From positions 1-19,375 of the forward strand of contig JAFCEK010000011.1 of NCBI GenBank assembly GCA_017609225.1: a stretch of 19,375 bases of DNA, read 5' to 3'. Shown piece by piece: positions 13,886 to 19,375 of this stretch (position 1 is its first letter; every line of letters begins with the position of its first letter). Source of the stretch: Candidatus Aenigmatarchaeota archaeon. GTDB lineage: Archaea; Aenigmatarchaeota; Aenigmatarchaeia; QMZP01. Under the pieces are notes generated by a model that did no database searches, was not told the origin of the DNA, and saw only the letters and a program-made list of their open reading frames with translations. The position numbers and the translations under genes were made by a program.

Positions 13886-14189
13886 GTGCCTCTTCTGGCT
13901 GTGTTTCTGCTCCCTCTGCCGGTGTTTCTTCCTCCACAGGTGCTGAGATGTGTTTTATTATCACCACATCCCCTATTGCCTCAACCATCGGGAATGGTAT
14001 TATCAGCCCCTTTTTGTTTCCAAGCATTCTGGATATGTATGAGCCCTTTACAGCCCTGACAATAAGTGACCTCAGCTTGAATCTCTTAAGGTCGCATTCA
14101 ACATCCTCCACCTTTCCGCAGTAAAGCCCATTATTGGTGAAAACATCTTTTGCCCATGTTTCAGAAACTGAAGCAATTTGAATCGCCAT
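13851..14189 (-). CDS. PRC-barrel domain protein with acidic Pro/Glu/Ala tail
   Basis: 112 residues. The PRC-barrel fold is suggested by NNGLYCGKVEDVECDLKRF (about 19-37), RSLIVRAVKGSYISRML and the IIPFPMVEAIGDVVIIKH end. In archaea such short PRC-barrel proteins are common and uncharacterised; in bacteria the fold occurs in RimM and photosynthetic reaction centres. From about residue 84 the tail is almost only E, P, A, T and Q, probably disordered. A strong GGAGGGA ribosome-binding site lies just before the ATG, unlike the GGTG sites elsewhere, suggesting high expression. A minus-strand TTTATAAATATT element near 14260-14271 may be the promoter. Confidence 0.82.
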   Translation of the reverse strand: MAIQIASVSETWAKDVFTNNGLYCGKVEDVECDLKRFKLRSLIVRAVKGSYISRMLGNKKGLIIPFPMVEAIGDVVIIKHISAPVEEETPAEGAETQPEEAPTEQETAAPAE

Positions 14190-14327
14190 ATATAATCCCT
14201 CCGATTTTTTTTACATCATGTTTTCCTGTAAGCAAAGCTTAATAACATTAATATAAAAGTAATATTTATAAACCTTTGCGCTTTGAAAATGTTAATCTGA
14301 ATGTATTCAATGTCAGAGGTTTATAAT

Positions 14328-14500
14328 GCCGGGATGGCCGAGCGGTTAAGGCGCAGAGCCTTGAAATAAGGCGCGCAAGTTTGCTAAACCTGTGGGCTTT
14401 GCCCTCCTGGGTTCGAAACACAGCTTTTTAGAGCTGCCGCTTCTGCAAAAGCTGTGGAGTAAAAACCACTGCAAAAGAAACGGAAATCCCAGTCCCGGCG
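14328..14500 (+). tRNA. tRNA-Ser(GCT) with introns at 29/30 and 59/60
   Basis: Class II tRNA, exons 14328-14356, 14379-14417, 14487-14500 (82 nt). Acceptor GCCGGGA/TCCCGGC, G73. The anticodon stem forms only after joining CAG to GT, giving CAGGT/ACCTG, with loop TTGCTAA and anticodon GCT at 14383-14385. Intron 1 (14357-14378, 22 nt) lies inside the anticodon stem: exon GCGC pairs with intron GCGC, GCCTT/AAGGC forms the inner helix, and both 3-nt bulges are cut after the second base. Intron 2 (14418-14486, 69 nt) is in the T-loop: TTCG pairs with CGGA, and a 10-pair hairpin CACAGCTTTT/AAAAGCTGTG lies within. Variable arm GGGC-TTT-GCCC. Confidence 0.92.
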
Positions 14501-14520
14501 TTTGGTATTTGTCAGATTTA

Positions 14521-14621
14521 TGCGCCATCCGGGATATTCGGATACTGAATATTTTCAGTATTCAATCGAACCCGGATCTCAGGCTTGGGAAGCCCGTGTC
14601 CTGCCACTAGACTAATGGCGC
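14521..14621 (-). tRNA. tRNA-Gly(CCC) with a T-loop intron
   Basis: Minus strand, exons 14621-14565 and 14534-14521 (71 nt). Acceptor GCGCCAT/ATGGCGC, discriminator A. D-stem GTC/GAC. Anticodon arm CGGGC-TTCCCAA-GCCTG, anticodon CCC (14587-14589), uninterrupted. T-stem CCGGG/CCCGG holds a 30-nt intron (14535-14564) at 59/60. This is the cleanest T-loop bulge-helix-bulge here: exon TTCG pairs with intron CGAA, bulges are ATT and TAT, and the inner stem is ATACTGAA/TTCAGTAT. It converges on tRNA-Ser(GCT) with 20 bases between them. Confidence 0.92.
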
Positions 14622-14630
14622 ATGGATTTA

Positions 14631-14640
14631 TTTTTTATAT
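14631..14640 (+). promoter_or_regulatory. TATA-like element before the tRNA-Val/tRNA-Ala unit
   Basis: TTTATATATA-type sequence ending at about 14642. A start 25-27 bases downstream (near 14662) would place the structured segment 14673-14755 in the 5' leader of tRNA-Val. Confidence 0.35.
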
Positions 14641-14672
14641 ATACATTCTAATTAAAAATATTCACTATGCAT

Positions 14673-14755
14673 GGCTATACAGGCTGGATACAGCCGTCTA
14701 AGGCTTCGGAGGAGAATGACGGCTTACATAGGTTGGGTATAGCCGTCTAAGGCTT
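14673..14755 (+). ncRNA. Candidate structured RNA or leader upstream of tRNA-Val
   Basis: GGCTATAC (14673-14680) pairs perfectly with GTATAGCC (14737-14744). Inside is a 5-pair hairpin GGCTG-GATA-CAGCC (14682-14695), and GACGGCT (14718-14724) can pair with AGCCGTC on either side (14692-14698 or 14741-14747). The 15-mer AGCCGTCTAAGGCTT occurs twice (14692-14706 and 14741-14755). I see no clear C/D or H/ACA motif set. It may be a separate RNA, a leader with alternative folds, or a decayed duplication. Confidence 0.35.
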
Positions 14756-14760
14756 TATAT

Positions 14761-14909
14761 GGGCCGGTGGTCTAGCGGCTATGAAGCTGTTATGCTTCCG
14801 GACAGCTTTGCAAACGCTGCCCTTACACCAGACTGACTGCTAATATTGATTAATCAAGCAGTCTCTGCAGGTGAGGCAGAGATCGCAGGTTCAATTCCTG
14901 CCCGGCCCA
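14761..14909 (+). tRNA. tRNA-Val(TAC) with introns in the D-stem and anticodon loop
   Basis: Exons 14761-14783, 14814-14827, 14874-14909 (73 nt). Acceptor GGGCCGG/CCGGCCC, discriminator A. The D-stem GTC/GAC closes only after removal of a 30-nt intron (14784-14813, at 23/24). There GCTA pairs with TTGC at 3 of 4 positions and the inner stem is AGCTGT/ACAGCT. The anticodon stem CTGCC/GGCAG encloses TAC (14824-14826) and a 46-nt intron (14828-14873, at 37/38) with inner stem CAGA/TCTG and a further GACTGC/GCAGTC. T-arm GCAGG-TTCAATT-CCTGC is uninterrupted. Confidence 0.9.
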
Positions 14910-14938
14910 TTCATGCTAGCTTTCAGGTATGATTTTAC

Positions 14939-15124
14939 GGGCCAGTAGATCAACGGTAGCAGTCTTCAGATATGAGAAGATGCTGTGAAAGATCGCCACC
15001 TCGGCATACCTGCAGGGCTTTGAATCTCTGCAGGTTCTTAATGGTGGAGGCTGGGGGTTCAAAAAACTGACCGCTGCTGCAGACTGGAAAAGCGGTTCCT
15101 GGTTTGGCATTCCCCCCTGGTCCA
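14939..15124 (+). tRNA. tRNA-Ala(GGC) with three introns and C33
   Basis: Exons 14939-14957, 14990-15006, 15042-15063, 15111-15124 (72 nt from 186). Acceptor GGGCCAG/CTGGTCC has G3:U70, supporting Ala; discriminator A. D-stem GATC/GATC with loop AACGGTA, the same loop as tRNA-Ala(CGC). Anticodon stem CCACC/GGTGG, anticodon GGC (15003-15005). Base 33 is C, not the near-universal U. Introns: D-loop 20/21 (14958-14989, 32 nt), anticodon loop 37/38 (15007-15041, 35 nt, inner stem ACCTGCAG/CTGCAGGT), T-loop 59/60 (15064-15110, 47 nt, stem ACCGCT/AGCGGT). Central helices are weaker than in the other genes. It follows tRNA-Val by 29 bases. Confidence 0.85.
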
Positions 15125-15159
15125 TAAAAACATTAAACTGTTTGCTGGTGTGTGATTGG

Positions 15160-15819
15160 ATGATTAAGGCAATTGTATATGACTGGGATGACACGCTTGT
15201 GGGAACCTTTCAGGCAACCATAAAGAAGCTTCTGGAATTTTCCAGGAGCATGGGATTTGAAAAAACAAGGGCTGAGATTGCAAGGCACTGGGGAAAGCCA
15301 TGGGAGTTTTTTGTGCAGAGCGTATGGCCAGGGGTTGAATTGAAAAAAATTACAGAAAGGTATTCTTTGCTTGTTGGAAACACAAAACCGCTTCCCTTAA
15401 AGGGTGTAAAGGATATTGTAACAGGGAACAGCAGGTATATTCAGGGTATTTTCTCCGGAAGGGACAGGGAATCCCTTCAAAGGAAAATCATGGAGGCAGG
15501 GTTTAAGCCGGAATGGTTCAGCTTTATTGAAACAGTCGGGAAAAGCGGCAGGTATTCAAAGGCTGACCCTGAATCCTTTGGCCGCGTTGTTGAAAATCTT
15601 GAAAAATTAGGTATAAAACCGGAAGAAACAGTCTATGTTGATGACTCTGTTTACGGGCTGTCAGCATCCAGGATTGGCTTTGTTTTTGTTGCTGTTCTGA
15701 CAGGTCCGCACACAAGAGATATGTTTGTCAGGCATGACCTGCCTGAAGACAGGATTTTAAATTCTGTTGCCGAGCTGCCCGGGTTTTTGAGGAGATATGA
15801 TAAAAAACATACTGGATAG
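15160..15819 (+). CDS. HAD-superfamily phosphatase-like protein
   Basis: 219 residues from ATG 15160, chosen over an upstream TTG because a GGTG ribosome-binding site (15147-15150) fits this ATG and motif I follows at once. Motifs: YDWDDTL (residues 7-13, both catalytic Asp), IFSGRD (about 93-98, motif II), SKADPESFGRV (motif III Lys) and VYVDDSVYGL (about 168-177, motif IV). A helical cap sits between motifs I and II. It resembles phosphoglycolate phosphatase-type HADs; the substrate is unknown. It begins 35 bases after tRNA-Ala(GGC) and overlaps the first DUF504 gene by 23 bases. Confidence 0.82.
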   Translation: MIKAIVYDWDDTLVGTFQATIKKLLEFSRSMGFEKTRAEIARHWGKPWEFFVQSVWPGVELKKITERYSLLVGNTKPLPLKGVKDIVTGNSRYIQGIFSGRDRESLQRKIMEAGFKPEWFSFIETVGKSGRYSKADPESFGRVVENLEKLGIKPEETVYVDDSVYGLSASRIGFVFVAVLTGPHTRDMFVRHDLPEDRILNSVAELPGFLRRYDKKHTG

Positions 15820-16063
15820 GCTGAAGCATGAAAACATGCTGGAAGGCATTGAGATTGTTATTGAGGACAGGAGTGGAGGCAGGAAAATCATTTATGGCAG
15901 GGATATTACCGGGTTTGACAGGTCAAGGGTTTTTTTCGCCGGAGGTGAAACAGGATATGAGAGATTTTCTGTTTCCCTTGACAGTGTTATGGAAATAAGG
16001 ATTAAGGGAAAGCCTGTCTTTATGAAAAAAAGGCAGATAAAAAGAATATATCCGAAAAAGTGA
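15797..16063 (+). CDS. DUF504/UPF0248-like protein, first copy (divergent)
   Basis: 88 residues. Weakly matches the small archaeal DUF504 family: an N-terminal ILDRLKHENMLEGIEIVIEDR, then KIIYGRDITGFDRSRVFF, and a SLDSVMEIRIKGKPVFMKKR end in place of the usual IPxHRIxxI. The role is unknown; the family is sometimes annotated as RNA-binding. It overlaps the HAD gene by 23 bases and is followed after 4 bases by a second, more typical copy, so the three genes form an operon. I infer a tandem duplication with the first copy diverging. Confidence 0.62.
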   Translation: MIKNILDRLKHENMLEGIEIVIEDRSGGRKIIYGRDITGFDRSRVFFAGGETGYERFSVSLDSVMEIRIKGKPVFMKKRQIKRIYPKK

Positions 16064-16067
16064 TAAA

Positions 16068-16316
16068 ATGGTTTATAACACATTAAGCAAACTGAAATGG
16101 ACAGATGGGCTTGGGGATTGTGAAATCATTATTCTTCACAGGGGAGCTCCTGGCAACAGGAAAGTTATATCCGGGAAAAGCATAACACAGGTGAAAAAAA
16201 GCTATTTTTATTACAGGGAGGGAAAAGATGAAATCTTTATTCCGCTACACAGGATTCTGGAAATCAGGAAAGGGGGGAAAATTATCTGGAAAAGAAAATC
16301 AGCAGGCATGTGCTAA
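16068..16316 (+). CDS. DUF504/UPF0248 protein, second copy
   Basis: 82 residues. Typical DUF504 layout: NTLSKLKWTDGLGDCEIIILHRG at the N-terminus, KVISGKSI, then the signature FIPLHRILEIRKGGKIIWKR at about residues 56-75. A small basic archaeal protein of unknown function. It aligns end to end with the preceding gene (LxxLK, an I-I-(E/L)-x-R strand, G-(R/K)-(D/S)-I, LxxxMEIR/LHRILEIR). Its stop overlaps the convergent CPSF-like gene stop by 4 bases. Confidence 0.78.
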   Translation: MVYNTLSKLKWTDGLGDCEIIILHRGAPGNRKVISGKSITQVKKSYFYYREGKDEIFIPLHRILEIRKGGKIIWKRKSAGMC

Positions 16317-17560
16317 AGCATATGCCTCTCTCCCCTTTTCGGGGCAAATGCATTGAACCCTGTTTCTTTCAGCTCTTCTGCAAATTCCTGTGTTCTCTCC
16401 CCATGAACCAGAAAAACCTTTTCAGGGCTTGTTTTCTTCAGGAATTTTATAATCCCGCTTCTGCCGCAGTGCGCAGAGAAATCCAGAAACTCTATTCGCA
16501 TTTTTGGCTTTACATCAATATCCCCGTAAATATATCTGCCTGTATCAAGCAGTGTTCTTCCCACTGTTCCCGGCACCTGGAATCCCGAAAGTATCATTGT
16601 GCAGTCCTCCCTGCTGTATAATCTTTTTATGTAATAGTTTATCGGGCCTCCGTTAAGCATTCCTGCTGTTGCTATCACTATGCATGGGCTTTCAAACACA
16701 TTTTTTCTTTGCTTTGCTCTTCTTATTTTTCTTACCTGGCTGAATGCCTTCTGAAGTTTCTTGAAATCCTTCACTGATTTTCTTTTCTGAAGTATTATCC
16801 TGGTTGCATCCAGGCCCATGCCGTCCATATACACAGGGAATCCAAGTTCAGAAACTATAAGAAGCAGTTCCTGCGTTCTGCCCACAGCAAAACATGGAAG
16901 CAGCACGATACCATTGTTGTAAATCGTGTTTTGTATCATTTTTTTCAGCGTGTCCTCAAGTTTTTTCCTGTCCGGATGGTCCTTGTAGGAGTATGTTGAC
17001 TCGCATATGACAGCATCAATGTCCCTGAAATCTGTAAATGCCTTTTTCATAAGCCTTGTCTCCTCAAATTTTATGTCTCCTGTGTACAGTATTCTCTTTC
17101 CTCCTGTTTCAGCGAGAATGGATGCAGAACCCGGGACATGCCCTGCATCAAAAAATTCAAGCATGCCTGAATCCAGCCTTATTTTTTTGTTGAAACCGGC
17201 ATTTTTTGACCTGGACTGCATTTTCTGTATATCCTGCGCATTAAAGAACGGCTCTATGCCCTTGAGCTTCATTACCTTTATGCTGTCCTTAAGCAGCAGA
17301 TCGCAAAGCGCAAAAGTGGCTGGAAGCGCATAAACATTTTTGTTGTAGCCCTTCCTGTAAAGTGCAGGCACATTGCCTGAATGGTCCAGATGCGCATGGG
17401 AAATTACTACAGCATCCACTGGCTTTTTTGGTTCAAGAGGAACATCAAGTGTCTGCACATTTATTCCATAATCAAGAAGCAGGTTCTCCTTTTCTGCCTC
17501 CAGGAAAACAGCAGCCCTGCCAACCTCCCGGCAGCTGCCCAGAAAATTTATCTCAACCAT
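16313..17560 (-). CDS. Archaeal CPSF2-like beta-CASP ribonuclease
   Basis: 415 residues from ATG 17560; an in-frame TTG at 17575 would add five residues. Metallo-beta-lactamase/beta-CASP fold: INFLGSCREVGRAAVFLE start, HAHLDH (residues 55-60), AGHVPGSAS (His 141), GDI (Asp 162), CESTYS (about 186-191), LLPCFAVGRTQELL, a GGPINYY segment, FSAHCGRSGI and VFLVHGE. No KH domains precede the nuclease, so it is aCPSF2-like rather than the termination factor aCPSF1. Expected to cut RNA as endo- or 5'-exonuclease. It faces the RuBisCO gene head-to-head, with 14 bases between start codons. CATATATATTAT, centred 26 bases upstream of the ATG, suggests a leaderless mRNA and lies within the RuBisCO coding start. 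Confidence 0.88.
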   Translation of the reverse strand: MVEINFLGSCREVGRAAVFLEAEKENLLLDYGINVQTLDVPLEPKKPVDAVVISHAHLDHSGNVPALYRKGYNKNVYALPATFALCDLLLKDSIKVMKLKGIEPFFNAQDIQKMQSRSKNAGFNKKIRLDSGMLEFFDAGHVPGSASILAETGGKRILYTGDIKFEETRLMKKAFTDFRDIDAVICESTYSYKDHPDRKKLEDTLKKMIQNTIYNNGIVLLPCFAVGRTQELLLIVSELGFPVYMDGMGLDATRIILQKRKSVKDFKKLQKAFSQVRKIRRAKQRKNVFESPCIVIATAGMLNGGPINYYIKRLYSREDCTMILSGFQVPGTVGRTLLDTGRYIYGDIDVKPKMRIEFLDFSAHCGRSGIIKFLKKTSPEKVFLVHGERTQEFAEELKETGFNAFAPKRGERHML

Positions 17561-17592
17561 TAATATTATTTGCAATGAAAATAATATATATG
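17543..17592. promoter_or_regulatory. Interlocked divergent promoters of the CPSF-like and RuBisCO genes
   Basis: Plus strand: AAATTTATC (about 17543-17551) lies about 26 bases before the RuBisCO ATG (17575) and inside the other gene. Minus strand: CATATATATTAT (17592-17581) lies 26 bases before the CPSF-like ATG (17560) and inside the first codons of RuBisCO. Both mRNAs would be leaderless. Confidence 0.5.
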
Positions 17593-18786
17593 GGCTATGA
17601 AGATTATGTAAATCTCGGATACAGGCCTGGCAAAAATGATCTTGTTTGCGAGTTCTCTGTTGAGCCGGACATGGGACTGTCTGTACGTGAGGCTGCAGGA
17701 AGGGTTGCAGCAGAAAGCTCTACAGGAACATGGGTTGATGTTACAACAAGCAATCCCTATGTAAATAAAATCAGTGCAAAGGTTTTTTATATAAAGGGCA
17801 GAATCATCAGGATTGCATATCCTCTGGAACTATTTGAGCCTGATAATGTTCCCCAGATATTGAGCAGTATTGCAGGCAATATTTTCGGAATGAAGGATAT
17901 AAGGAACCTCAGGCTTGAAGATGTTGATCTGCCTCCAAAGATTATAAAAAGCTTCAGGGGACCGGAATTCGGCATTCATGGTGTCAGGAAGCTTCTGGGT
18001 GTGAAAAAGAGGCCTCTGCTTGGAACAATAATAAAGCCCAAGCTCGGTCTGAAAACAAAGGACCATGCAGAGGTTGCCTATCAGGCATGGGTTGGCGGCT
18101 GTGATATTGTAAAGGATGATGAAAACCTGTCAAATCAGGCATTCAATCCTTTCAGGGAAAGGGTAAGGGAAACCCTGAAAATGAGAGACAAAGCGGAAAG
18201 GGAAACAGGTGAAAGAAAAATGTATATGCCGAATGTAACCGCTGAAACAGGGGAAATGCTGAAAAGGGCTGAGTTTGTGAAAAGGCAGGGCGGGGAATAT
18301 GTTATGCTGGATATATTAACAGCTGGATGGAGCGCCCTCCAGGCACTGAGGAATGCAAACCTCGGGCTGGTAATCCATGCGCACAGGGCAATGCATGCAG
18401 CAATTACAAGAAACAAAAGGCATGGCATAAGCATGCTTGCTATTGCAAAATTTGCAAGGCTTATAGGGGTTGACCAGCTTCATATAGGAACTGTTGTAGG
18501 TAAAATGGAAGGCGGCAAAGAAGAGATAACAGAAATAGAAGGGGAGATTGAAAGGAAAATTATACAGCCGGACAGAAATAATCATGTGCTGGCTGAAAAC
18601 TGGCTGCATATAAAGCCTGTGTTTGCTGTTTGCTCAGGGGGCCTGGCTCCAGTGCATGTTCCCAGACTTGTCAGGATGCTGGGTAGGGATATCATAATAC
18701 AGATGGGTGGTGGCATCCATGGCAATCCGGAAGGTACAGAGGCCGGCGCAAGGGAAGCAAGGAAAGCTGTTGAGAGGTTCGCCTAA
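17575..18786 (+). CDS. rbcL: Ribulose-1,5-bisphosphate carboxylase, form III
   Basis: 403 residues from ATG 17575; the frame is open upstream but that part lies antisense to the CPSF-like gene. Carboxylates RuBP to two 3-phosphoglycerate; in archaea form III usually serves AMP salvage. Catalytic features: ESSTGTW (phosphate loop), NIFGMK, GTIIKPKLGL (first catalytic Lys), GGCDIVKDDENLSNQAF (carbamylated Lys plus metal acids), IHAHRAMH and LHIGTVVGKMEGG (His and loop 6 Lys), CSGG, and GGGIHGNPEG. No essential residue is missing. The length and GGGIHG motif fit form III rather than I or II; the exact subtype (III-a, III-b or II/III) needs a tree. AMP phosphorylase and R15P isomerase are not in the window. 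Its stop overlaps the next convergent gene. Confidence 0.93.
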   Translation: MKIIYMGYEDYVNLGYRPGKNDLVCEFSVEPDMGLSVREAAGRVAAESSTGTWVDVTTSNPYVNKISAKVFYIKGRIIRIAYPLELFEPDNVPQILSSIAGNIFGMKDIRNLRLEDVDLPPKIIKSFRGPEFGIHGVRKLLGVKKRPLLGTIIKPKLGLKTKDHAEVAYQAWVGGCDIVKDDENLSNQAFNPFRERVRETLKMRDKAERETGERKMYMPNVTAETGEMLKRAEFVKRQGGEYVMLDILTAGWSALQALRNANLGLVIHAHRAMHAAITRNKRHGISMLAIAKFARLIGVDQLHIGTVVGKMEGGKEEITEIEGEIERKIIQPDRNNHVLAENWLHIKPVFAVCSGGLAPVHVPRLVRMLGRDIIIQMGGGIHGNPEGTEAGAREARKAVERFA

Positions 18787-19375
18787 AAATACTTCTTTGC
18801 CTGATTTTCAAAAATCTTCCATGTCCTGAAATCAAGGGCACTGGGGTTTTGTTTTTTTATAAGCTCTATGGTTTCCTGGTCTATTTTAAGTGGATTATTC
18901 CCTGTAATATATCCTATGTCCTTGCATACAAATTTGCCTGCATTTACAGCGCAGTCGCAGAATTCTGTTATGTTCCTTGCCACAGTTATATACTCTACCT
19001 GCTTGTTTTCAAAAAGGGACAGTGCTGCCCTGGCAGCCTTTGCGAAAAGCTCAAAGCTTTTTTCCTTGGAATTTTCCACTGCGCTCATGGCGCCTGTTGT
19101 GCATGCCTTTATGCATCTGCTGCATCCTGTGCAGTTCTTTAAATCTATTTCTATTCTGCCCTTTTCCAGCATTATGAAATTGTTTGGGCAGGCATCAACG
19201 CATGCACCGCATTTTATGCATCTGGCTTCATCATAAACCGGTGCTCCCGGGGCATGTATTTTTCGTTTTCCTTCCTTGTTTACACAGCCCATTCCAAGAT
19301 TTTTTATTGCCCCACCAAATGCGGTTATGCTGTGCCCTGTTGCATGTGTCAGCAGCATGAGGGCATCTGCCTCTG
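18783..19375 (-). CDS. DUF362 protein with two 4Fe-4S clusters, C-terminal part
   Basis: The minus-strand frame is open to the window edge, so the N-terminus is missing; a Met at 19358 is internal because coding continues upstream (EADAL before it). Seen: THATGHSITAFGGAIKNLGMGC, the DUF362 signature, followed by two ferredoxin motifs, CIKCGACVDACP and CTGCSRCIKAC, then a C-terminal domain with conserved Cys (FCDCAVN, FVCKDIGYITG). Proteins of this layout are predicted Fe-S electron carriers or oxidoreductases of unknown substrate. It is convergent with RuBisCO, the two stop codons overlapping within 4 bases. Confidence 0.85.
   Translation of the reverse strand, partial: EADALMLLTHATGHSITAFGGAIKNLGMGCVNKEGKRKIHAPGAPVYDEARCIKCGACVDACPNNFIMLEKGRIEIDLKNCTGCSRCIKACTTGAMSAVENSKEKSFELFAKAARAALSLFENKQVEYITVARNITEFCDCAVNAGKFVCKDIGYITGNNPLKIDQETIELIKKQNPSALDFRTWKIFENQAKKYF

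Noticed and set aside
14346..14610. Open frames on both strands across tRNA-Ser(GCT) and tRNA-Gly
   Set aside because: They are translations of tRNA exons and introns, with no protein-like features.
1..19375. CRISPR arrays, transposons, integrase attachment sites or phage genes
   Set aside because: I found no regular spaced repeats, transposase or integrase genes, or terminal inverted repeats. The only direct repeat noted (15 bases, twice, near 14700) is too small.

Overview
The window is archaeal and most resembles a DPANN genome of the Pacearchaeota/Woesearchaeota type. That placement is an inference from gene content: eL19, archaeal uS2 and uL18, RNA polymerase subunit RpoK, replication factor C, CDP-archaeol synthase, an archaeal CPSF-like nuclease, a form III RuBisCO, UPF0248/DUF504 and DUF116 proteins, and a secreted protein with Cys-rich repeats of a kind I associate with these lineages. 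Promoters are TATA-type. Several genes look leaderless, while others carry GGTG or GGAGG ribosome-binding sites. No tRNA gene encodes its CCA end.

Layout. 1-758: start of a secreted Cys-rich protein (minus strand, runs off the window). 785-4725: a minus-strand information-processing block read in the order PAC2-family chaperone, rpoK, enolase, rps2, rpl19e, rpl18. 4860-5247: tRNA-Glu, tRNA-Ile and, opposite, tRNA-Ala(CGC). 5288-6540: CDP-archaeol synthase and a HAD protein. 6535-7842: thymidylate and adenylate kinases (minus). 8124-9188: an AT-rich DUF1704 metallopeptidase. 9349-10835: rfcS and an AK6/Fap7-like kinase, divergent from one short promoter. 10922-12288: HtpX-like protease and a DUF116 protein. 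12317-12575: tRNA-Ser(TGA). 12609-14189: Sua5/YrdC, an M24 peptidase and a PRC-barrel protein. 14328-15124: tRNA-Ser(GCT), Gly, Val and Ala(GGC). 15160-16316: a HAD protein and two tandem DUF504 proteins. 16313-17560: a CPSF-like nuclease, head-to-head with the form III RuBisCO (17575-18786). 18783 to the end: a DUF362/ferredoxin protein, cut by the window edge.

The most striking content is the tRNA genes. All eight are interrupted, with 14 introns totalling about 551 nt by my hand folding. Five share an intron at the same place in the T-loop (59/60), and two genes (Ser(TGA) and Ala(GGC)) carry three introns each, in the D-loop, anticodon loop and T-loop. Nearly all boundaries fit a bulge-helix-bulge geometry of 3-nt bulges cut after the second base and separated by 4 positions. 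The cell should therefore need a broad-specificity splicing endonuclease.

The protein genes are mostly housekeeping: translation, transcription, replication clamp loading, nucleotide kinases, tRNA t6A synthesis, membrane lipid synthesis and protein quality control. The form III RuBisCO suggests AMP/nucleoside salvage into glycolysis, with enolase acting further down the same route.
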